Origin: Candidatus Moraniibacteriota bacterium
GTDB taxonomy: Bacteria; Patescibacteriota; Minisyncoccia; JAHIHE01; JAGLIN01
NCBI GenBank assembly: GCA_030641185.1
Contig: DAOWHY010000034.1
Location: 1-16,952 of the forward strand
Length of the DNA: 16,952 nucleotides
Direction: 5' to 3'
The notes under the pieces were generated by a model. That model worked only from the letters and a program-made list of their open reading frames with translations, searched no databases and was not told the origin of the DNA. Made by a program: the position numbers and the translations under genes. Shown one piece after another: positions 12,110 through 16,952 of this stretch (its first letter is position 1; each line of letters begins with the position of its first letter).

Positions 12110-13816
12110 TTATTTTTTCTTAAAAATTTCTCCTGTCACTCTAATTACTTCTTCTAAAGAAGTTGAACCGCTTAACGCTTTGAGAATCCCATCTTCCTGC
12201 ATACTAATCATTCCGTCTTGTCTGGCGGCATTTAAAATTCCAGATGAAGATATGTTCCCTAAAATAATTTTTTCTACATTTGGTGTCATTGTAAAAATCT
12301 CAAAGATTCCGATTCTTCCGGAATATCCGATAAAATTGCATTTTGAACAACCCTTACTTCTATATAAAACCTTTATATCATCAGGAGTTTTAATTTCATC
12401 GTTCTTTGGAATTTCCGAAAGAATGTTTTTTATTTTTTTAACTGTTTCTTGCGCTGGAAAATATTCCTCCCTACAATGTTCACAAAGTTTTCTGATTAAT
12501 CGTTGAGCAATAATCACATTAATCGCAGGCGATATCAGGTGTTTATCAACTTTTAAATGCAAAAGTCTTGGAATTGCCCCCGCCGCGTCATTCGTGTGTA
12601 ATGTTGATAAAACCATATGCCCCGTCAAAGCGGCCTGCATGGCAATTTCCGCAGTTTCAGGATCTCTCACTTCCCCAACCATTATGATATCAGGATCCTG
12701 TCTGACTACTGCCTTAAGTCCGTCAATAAAACTAAGACCGTCCTCTTTGCCAACTTCAGTCTGAGAAACGCCGTCAATTCTGTACTCTATTGGATTTTCT
12801 AAAGTTATTATTTTTATGCTTGGCTGATTTAAACGATGAACAAAAGAATATAGCGTTGTCGTTTTTCCGCTGCCAGTAGGTCCCGTGGTCAATATCATTC
12901 CCGTTGGCTTGCTAATTTGTTCTTCTACTTTTTCCAAATAATATTGATTAAAACCAAGTTCGTCAAGTTGAATTTTTATTGAATTCTCACATAAAATTCT
13001 TAAAACTATGCTTTCTCCAAAATTGCTCGGAAGCACTGACGACCTTACGTTTATAGTGGTATTTTCTAAGTTTATGTCAAAATGCCCATCTTGAGGAATG
13101 TCATTTACGTTTAATTTCATTTTAGAAAGCATCTTTACTCTGGAAAGTATTATTCGGTGAGTTTTCTTCGGCAACTTAGTGATATCCTGAAGCACTCCGT
13201 CAATTCTATATCTTAGCCTTATATAATCAAAACCAGCTTCAATATGAACATCGCTTGATTTTGTTTTTATGGCTCCGGCAATAATTATATTGAATATTTC
13301 AGTGGTGTGTATTTCTGAAATTCTCTTTTTTAGTTCAATTATATTGTTTATCCCTTTTTCAAAATCGGTTAAATCTTCTTTCTTTAACGACATTTCCTGA
13401 CTTTCAAAAACCTCAGTGACTGTTTCAAAATTATAGTTTGACCATGCTCTCTTTAATCCATCCATAGAAACCACTACTAGACTATAATTTATTCCACCCT
13501 CTTTTTTTAATTTTTCCAGCAATTTTTTTGTTTCATAGTTTTCTGGATCAACTACCGCTATTTGGAATTTTTTTCCTACTTTATGAACAACAGCTAAATT
13601 GGCTTTGAGGGCATCTTCTTCTGGAATTGAGTTTACTGTTTCCGCGTTGATCGGAATCATACTTAAATCAATATAGGAAAGACCAGACTTATTTGCTATT
13701 GCTGTCGCTTTTTCCTCTTCACTCTTATGATAAAGACGCTTTAGCGTTTCTCTTTGTATTTTTTCTTTCAGTTCTTTTTTTTCTGTTCGGATGCGTTTTT
13801 TGTTATCTGTTTGCAT
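12110..13816 (-). CDS. pilB: Type IV pilus / type II secretion ATPase (PilB/GspE family)
   Basis: This hexameric ATPase powers pilus assembly at the inner membrane. I start at ATG 13816, giving 568 residues; the 34 codons upstream translate an intergenic palindrome, and TATAAT lies 10 bases before this ATG. Visible are an N-terminal MshEN-like domain with SGLSYIDLS and KANLAVVHKVGKKFQIAVVDPEN, the linker SSDVHIEA with RYRIDGVLQDI, Walker A GPTGSGKTTT (about 311-320), the Asp box ITLENPIEYRIDGVSQTEV, Walker B IMVGEVRDPETAEIAMQAALTGHMVLSTLHTNDA, and the zinc site CEHC (about 445) with CSKC (about 488) followed by GYSGRIGIFEIF. This is a full-length family member. No other pilus genes are in the window, although the DHH-family gene upstream is on the same strand. 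Confidence 0.93.
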   Translation of the reverse strand: MQTDNKKRIRTEKKELKEKIQRETLKRLYHKSEEEKATAIANKSGLSYIDLSMIPINAETVNSIPEEDALKANLAVVHKVGKKFQIAVVDPENYETKKLLEKLKKEGGINYSLVVVSMDGLKRAWSNYNFETVTEVFESQEMSLKKEDLTDFEKGINNIIELKKRISEIHTTEIFNIIIAGAIKTKSSDVHIEAGFDYIRLRYRIDGVLQDITKLPKKTHRIILSRVKMLSKMKLNVNDIPQDGHFDINLENTTINVRSSVLPSNFGESIVLRILCENSIKIQLDELGFNQYYLEKVEEQISKPTGMILTTGPTGSGKTTTLYSFVHRLNQPSIKIITLENPIEYRIDGVSQTEVGKEDGLSFIDGLKAVVRQDPDIIMVGEVRDPETAEIAMQAALTGHMVLSTLHTNDAAGAIPRLLHLKVDKHLISPAINVIIAQRLIRKLCEHCREEYFPAQETVKKIKNILSEIPKNDEIKTPDDIKVLYRSKGCSKCNFIGYSGRIGIFEIFTMTPNVEKIILGNISSSGILNAARQDGMISMQEDGILKALSGSTSLEEVIRVTGEIFKKK

Positions 13817-13888
13817 AATGTTTAGAATTATATTTTTGAAACTATGCTTATATAATACTAAATAAACAGGCAAAAGTAAATAGACGAG

Positions 13889-13968
13889 TAGTATTAAGTA
13901 TTTAGTAGTAAGTATCAAGCAACGCCGATGTCATCGCGCTTAATACTTGCTACCTGATACTTACTACT
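13889..13968. repeat. Intergenic AGTATTAAG palindrome, second member
   Basis: The left arm AGTATTAAGTATTTAGTAG and the right arm CTTAATACTTGCTACCTGAT are imperfectly inverted around a GC-rich loop containing GCCGATGTCATCGCGC. It is the same family as 2860-2934. It gives a false N-terminal extension (LTTKYLILLVYLLLP) to the pilB frame. Confidence 0.75.
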
Positions 13969-13981
13969 TGGTCAGCAAATA

Positions 13982-14008
13982 AAAAAACATATCTTAAACA
14001 TATGTTTT
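13982..14008 (-). terminator. Terminator after the DHH-family gene
   Basis: AAAAACATAT, loop CTTAAAC, ATATGTTTTT: a 10-bp stem. On the minus strand, 21 bases past the stop, it is followed by a T-rich run. Confidence 0.65.
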
Positions 14009-14029
14009 TGTTTGTCTCATTTATTAATG

Positions 14030-15175
14030 CTAATTTCCTGTCCCACTCGCCCATTCTTTAATTTTTTGTAGAATACTTTCTTCTGCCAATTCTATTTCGG
14101 CTTCACTAGAAGTAAAAATGATTTGGTTTTCCTCTACTTTTCCATTCAATGATTTTACTAAATTATCAACTTGCGCTTTTTCCAAGAAATTTATAATTCC
14201 GCTTATTTTCCCGTCAATTTTATAAATCAAAAGCACGAAATCAAATTCCGGCGAACTATCGGCAAGTTCTTTGACAGCTGAATTTAATTTTTCCGGAGAA
14301 ACGTTTGCTTTTATAAAATCATCGTCGCCGTTTGGCAAAATAGACCATCCGAGCCTATATTCTTTGTTATATTTAAGATTAGACATAATCTTCCCCATAA
14401 GCTTCAGGGTGGATATTGATTTGGTTTTGTATAAATATCTTATTATTTCCTGCTTATTCGCTCCCTTAGCGATAAGAGAGGCTGCGGCTAAAAATGCCTT
14501 CGGGGTAGTGTTTTTATTTTGAAAACTATTTGTTTTAAAAATTATTCCTTCTAATAAATTAGTCGCTATTTGCTCGTCTATCAGTTCTTCCTTTAGGTCA
14601 ATAACCAAATTAAATATTATTTCAGATGTTGACGATGCTGTTACATCCACCATATTTATTTTTCCAAAATACTCGTTAGACGGATTATTATCAATATTAA
14701 TTACCGGTGCTTCATAAAAAAGATCCGAATTTTCATCATAAATACTTCCCAGATTTTCCGAATCTGATGTTCCTAAAACCATAACAAGATCATATTTAAA
14801 TTTGGCCGATTCAATAATAATATTCTTTTCTTCTAAATCACTGTTTTTAGCCGTTATAAAAATCTTCAATTTATTATTTTGAACTTCATATCTTAATTGA
14901 TGCAATTTTTCCTTATCTATATCCAAAGATAAAATATAATCGCGAACTCCTTCAAGCTTATGAGTTATCGTATTTGAAGAAGGTAAAAAAGAATATTTAT
15001 TCAGAATAGCGGTCGGGCTTACAATGTCCGCTTTTTTTCCCATTTTTTTTAAAACCAAACAAAGACCGAGAGCGGATCCTAAAGCATCTCCATCTGGATT
15101 TTTTCCAACACATATCAGAATTGTTTCACTTTTATTGATTTGATCTATTATTTGTTCTTTCGGCAATAGTCCCAT
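14030..15175 (-). CDS. DHH-family (NrnA-like) protein with degenerate active site
   Basis: The 381-residue protein has the fold signature of DHH phosphoesterases such as NrnA (oligoribonuclease/pAp phosphatase): ILICVGKNPDGDALGSALGL (19-38), then DLVMVLGTSDSENLG (129-143), APVINIDNNPSNEYFG (156-171) and DVTASSTSEIIF. Active members need the His before NPDGD, the Asp in 'vlDtsd', and the two His of DHH. Here these are G24, G135 and N163-N164, while D28 and D30 remain. The C-terminal DHHA1-like region also lacks the GGGHxxAAG loop. It therefore looks like a pseudoenzyme retaining the fold, perhaps for nucleotide binding or a structural role. The reading frame is intact and free of repeats, so it is under selection. 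It has its own promoter and terminator. Confidence 0.85.
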   Translation of the reverse strand: MGLLPKEQIIDQINKSETILICVGKNPDGDALGSALGLCLVLKKMGKKADIVSPTAILNKYSFLPSSNTITHKLEGVRDYILSLDIDKEKLHQLRYEVQNNKLKIFITAKNSDLEEKNIIIESAKFKYDLVMVLGTSDSENLGSIYDENSDLFYEAPVINIDNNPSNEYFGKINMVDVTASSTSEIIFNLVIDLKEELIDEQIATNLLEGIIFKTNSFQNKNTTPKAFLAAASLIAKGANKQEIIRYLYKTKSISTLKLMGKIMSNLKYNKEYRLGWSILPNGDDDFIKANVSPEKLNSAVKELADSSPEFDFVLLIYKIDGKISGIINFLEKAQVDNLVKSLNGKVEENQIIFTSSEAEIELAEESILQKIKEWASGTGN

Positions 15176-15213
15176 TTTTGGTAGCTTAAATAAGATATTA
15201 AGGTTGATTAGTC

Positions 15214-15241
15214 AATTTATCACATTTGAAAAACTTGTCAA
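15214..15241 (-). promoter_or_regulatory. Promoter of the DHH-family gene
   Basis: On the minus strand TTGACA (15236-15241), a 16-base spacer ending TGTGA, then TAAATT (15214-15219). The leader to the ATG is about 30 nt, without a Shine-Dalgarno. GCTCTTGACAAG and TGTGATAA are shared with the promoter at 10657-10685. Confidence 0.55.
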
Positions 15242-15296
15242 GAGCAGGTCATACAGACATATAAGTATTTCAATATTTTAACAAAATTCTTTCGCA

Positions 15297-15325
15297 CTGA
15301 CAGTTTTTTCTTTAAGTGATATAAT
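15297..15325 (+). promoter_or_regulatory. Promoter of tsaE
   Basis: CTGACA (15297-15302), a 17-base spacer ending TGA (extended -10), and a perfect TATAAT (15320-15325). The start is expected near 15332, giving a leader of about 16 nt before ATG 15348. Confidence 0.7.
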
Positions 15326-15347
15326 AAAAATAGATAAAAATTGTATT

Positions 15348-15842
15348 ATGCCTAAAAATCAGATTACAACAAAAAGTTCTCAAAAAACAAAAGCGTTTGC
15401 AAAAAAAGTACTTAGAGAATTGTTTAAATTAAACGAAAATAAGAATTATATCATTTGCCTTTATGGAAATTTGGGCAGTGGAAAAACAACTTTTACTCAA
15501 GGACTGGCAGAAGAGTTGGAAATAAAAGAAATTGTAAACAGTCCAACTTTTTTGATTATGAAAAAATATAAGCCCGCGAGAAGGCGACATTCGCGAATGT
15601 CGCCTTCGTTGGCAAGTAATAAAAAATATACTCTCTATCATTTTGACTGTTATCGCGTTTCTGATCATCAAGAGATTTTGGATTTGGGATGGGAAGAGAT
15701 TATAAGTGGAGAAAATAATATTATCGTTATTGAATGGCCAGAAAAAATTAAGGAGATTTTGCCAAAAGAAAGATTGGATTTGAAATTTGAGTTTGTGGAT
15801 GAGAATATTAGAAAGATAAAATTTGAATTGTTAAATTGCTAA
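15348..15842 (+). CDS. tsaE: tRNA t6A biosynthesis ATPase TsaE, with palindrome insertion
   Basis: TsaE is the small P-loop ATPase that drives the TsaB-TsaD complex. Seen are a helix SSQKTKAFAKKVLREL (about 9-24), Walker A GNLGSGKTTFTQGLAEEL (38-55), VNSPTFLIMKKY (about 62-73), YHFDCYRVSD (about 95-104), a Walker B-like NIIVIEWPEKI (about 125-135) and a C-terminal strand. Between KKYKP and KKYTLYHFD lie extra residues ARRRHSRMSPSLAS, coded by a perfect 28-bp palindrome (15580-15607). That is where the family has a short beta-turn. The last codons (ELLNC) run into another palindrome (15828-15875). With tsaD and the TsaB-like gene, three t6A components lie in one window but not in one operon. 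Confidence 0.93.
   Translation: MPKNQITTKSSQKTKAFAKKVLRELFKLNENKNYIICLYGNLGSGKTTFTQGLAEELEIKEIVNSPTFLIMKKYKPARRRHSRMSPSLASNKKYTLYHFDCYRVSDHQEILDLGWEEIISGENNIIVIEWPEKIKEILPKERLDLKFEFVDENIRKIKFELLNC
15580..15607. repeat. Perfect 28-bp palindrome inside tsaE
   Basis: GAAGGCGACATTCG followed directly by its reverse complement CGAATGTCGCCTTC, with no spacer. It is GC-richer than the gene. It is read in frame within KPARRRHSRMSPSLASN. Confidence 0.9.
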
Positions 15843-15875
15843 ACGGTTCTATCGTCGTGCATAGCAATTTAACAA
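15828..15875. repeat. Palindrome overlapping the tsaE stop codon
   Basis: TTGTTAAATTGCTA (15828-15841) and TAGCAATTTAACAA (15862-15875) form a 14-bp stem. The 20-base loop contains TATCGTCGTGC (15850-15860), the same 11 bases as in the loop at 2897-2907. AACAATATAACAATTTAACAAC follows. Confidence 0.8.
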
Positions 15876-15900
15876 TATAACAATTTAACAACATAATTTT

Positions 15901-16170
15901 ATGATTACTAAAACATATCTTGACGGGAAATTGAATCAGCTTGAAGAGAAATTAAAAAGGAGAATTGATATGAAGGACGAGAGAACGCTTTGCGAAATAG
16001 AAATAGGGATTAAAAATTTAAAAGAGAATATTAAATTATTAGAAGAAAAGATTGAAGAGAACAGGGACATAATTAGAAATTATATTAAGAAACAAAATGG
16101 CGCAGAACAAGAAACAGAAAAAGTTAAACCGGACGAAAATAAAAAAGGTATAATTACTTCGGATTTTTGA
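15901..16170 (+). CDS. Small coiled-coil protein, unknown function
   Basis: The 89-residue product is almost entirely helical, with heptad-spaced leucines and isoleucines: LDGKLNQLEEKLKRRIDMKD, then IGIKNLKENIKLLEEKIEEN and IIRNYIKKQ (about residues 7-65). A charged tail ends EKVKPDENKKGIITSDF. There is no signal peptide or membrane segment. It lies 58 bases after tsaE and 37 bases before polA on the same strand, so it may be co-transcribed with either. I do not recognise a family; a coiled-coil dimer is the only safe prediction. Confidence 0.65.
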   Translation: MITKTYLDGKLNQLEEKLKRRIDMKDERTLCEIEIGIKNLKENIKLLEEKIEENRDIIRNYIKKQNGAEQETEKVKPDENKKGIITSDF

Positions 16171-16207
16171 TCAAGAAATAATAAAAGAAATTAAAAATTA
16201 TTATTTT

Positions 16208-16952
16208 ATGCCAGACAAACCCAAAAAATTAATCCTGATTGACGGCAATGCTTTGATGCATCGGGCGTATCACGCCTTGCCGCCGTTGACGACCAAAAAG
16301 GGCGAAGTGGTAAACGCGGTTTATGGATTTACTTCCGTGCTTTTGAAAGTGATAAAAGATTTAAAACCGGATTATATGATTTGCGCTTTTGATGTCGCCG
16401 GCGGAACTTTTCGCGATAAAATTTATGACGAATATAAAGCAGGCAGAAAAAAACCGGACCAAGAGTTTTATGACCAGATTCCAAAAATAAAAGCAGTTGT
16501 GAAAGTATTAAATATACCTATAGTAGAAAAACAAGGATTTGAAGCGGATGATGTAATCGGCACGCTTGCTTTGCAAGCGAATAATGAATTACGAATTACG
16601 AATTACGAATTGCAGACCACGATTGTGACAGGCGATTTAGATGCGTTACAATTGGTTGATAAAAATACGGAAGTTTACACTTTACGAAAAGGAATCAAAG
16701 ATACGGTTATTTATGACGAGAAAGCTGTTTTTGAAAGATACGGATTGAAGCCGGAACAAATCATTGATTATAAAGGATTGCGTGGTGATCCGTCTGATAA
16801 TATTCCAGGAATAAATGGAATTGGAGAAAAAGGCGCGACAGAACTTCTTAAAAATTTTGGTTCAATAGAAAAATTATATAAGGCGATTGAAAATGAAAAA
16901 GATAATAATCTAATAAAACCGAGAATAAAAGAAAAGCTAATTGCCCAAAAAG
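16208..16952 (+). CDS. polA: DNA polymerase I, N-terminal 5'-3' exonuclease domain (cut by window end)
   Basis: The frame is open from ATG 16208 to the window end (248 codons). It shows the FEN-like nuclease of PolA: LILIDGNALMHRAYHALPPL (about 8-27), VNAVYGFTSVLLKVI, CAFDVAGGTFRDKIYDEYKAGR (about 59-80), GFEADDVIGTLA (the acidic metal motif), IVTGDLDALQLVD (second acidic cluster) and the helix-hairpin-helix GLRGDPSDNIPGINGIGEKGA. The N-terminal MPDKPKK and the absence of a Shine-Dalgarno are as in its neighbours. Between LALQA and TTIVTGD it carries NNELRITNYELQ, coded by the heptamer array 16586-16613, where other PolA proteins have a short variable loop. Whether polymerase and proofreading domains follow cannot be seen here. 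Confidence 0.93.
   Translation, partial: MPDKPKKLILIDGNALMHRAYHALPPLTTKKGEVVNAVYGFTSVLLKVIKDLKPDYMICAFDVAGGTFRDKIYDEYKAGRKKPDQEFYDQIPKIKAVVKVLNIPIVEKQGFEADDVIGTLALQANNELRITNYELQTTIVTGDLDALQLVDKNTEVYTLRKGIKDTVIYDEKAVFERYGLKPEQIIDYKGLRGDPSDNIPGINGIGEKGATELLKNFGSIEKLYKAIENEKDNNLIKPRIKEKLIAQK
16586..16613. repeat. Heptamer array (GAATTAC)3-4 inside polA
   Basis: Three exact GAATTAC heptamers plus GAATTGC. This is the same heptamer, strand sense and phase as in the femX-like gene at 2216-2243, and is translated as NELRITNYELQ. Confidence 0.85.

Noticed and set aside
13817..13918. 34-codon N-terminal hydrophobic extension of the PilB-like protein
   Set aside because: It is the translation of the intergenic AGTATTAAG palindrome and TATAAT region; the ATG at 13816 begins a normal family N-terminus.

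Overview
This is an AT-rich, standard-code bacterial window. It most resembles a Candidatus Patescibacteria / CPR genome of the Parcubacteria type. The basis is the gene set (divergent PAP2 protein, FemX-like ligase, PilB ATPase, RuvAB, bS20, TsaD/TsaE, PolA), the small one-domain proteins, the near absence of Shine-Dalgarno sequences, and the dense population of AT-rich palindromes between genes. This placement is an inference; no rRNA gene is present to confirm it.

Layout. 1-420: a MITE-like repeat, a leftward consensus promoter and a long inverted repeat. 421-841: a one-domain TsaB-like protein and a coiled-coil remnant. 1034-4149: PAP2-family protein (+), then FemX-like ligase and TsaD (-). 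4313-4384: tRNA-Glu(UUC). 4442-6831: an accessory block on the minus strand with a two-TM protein, an ImmA/IrrE metalloprotease and a secreted Fn3-like protein. 6972-7784: a 40-residue small ORF and RuvA. 7965-8273: bS20. 8369-10551: two membrane proteins and RuvB. 10692-10878: a probable unidentified structured RNA with its own promoter and terminator. 10956-11939: membrane-anchored TPR protein. 11984-12100: second MITE copy. 12110-15175: PilB/GspE ATPase and a DHH-family protein lacking its metal ligands. 15348-16952: TsaE, a coiled-coil protein and the start of DNA polymerase I.

Functional themes. TsaD, TsaE and a minimal TsaB-like protein belong to the tRNA t6A pathway. RuvA, RuvB and PolA serve recombination and repair. 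PilB points to type IV pili. The FemX-like and PAP2 proteins point to envelope synthesis.

The most unusual property is that short repeats, many of them palindromic, sit in frame inside essential genes (femX-like, tsaD, tsaE, polA), and several families recur in more than one gene. They enlarge the proteins at apparent surface loops without breaking the frame, much as Rickettsia palindromic elements do. Related AT-rich palindromes lie between genes. In four cases their end supplies a TGT-TWAAAT-G-N5-ATG signal that predicts leaderless transcripts. Other notable items are the structured RNA, the degenerate DHH protein, the metalloprotease/membrane-protein pair beside tRNA-Glu and the small ORF before a strong terminator.
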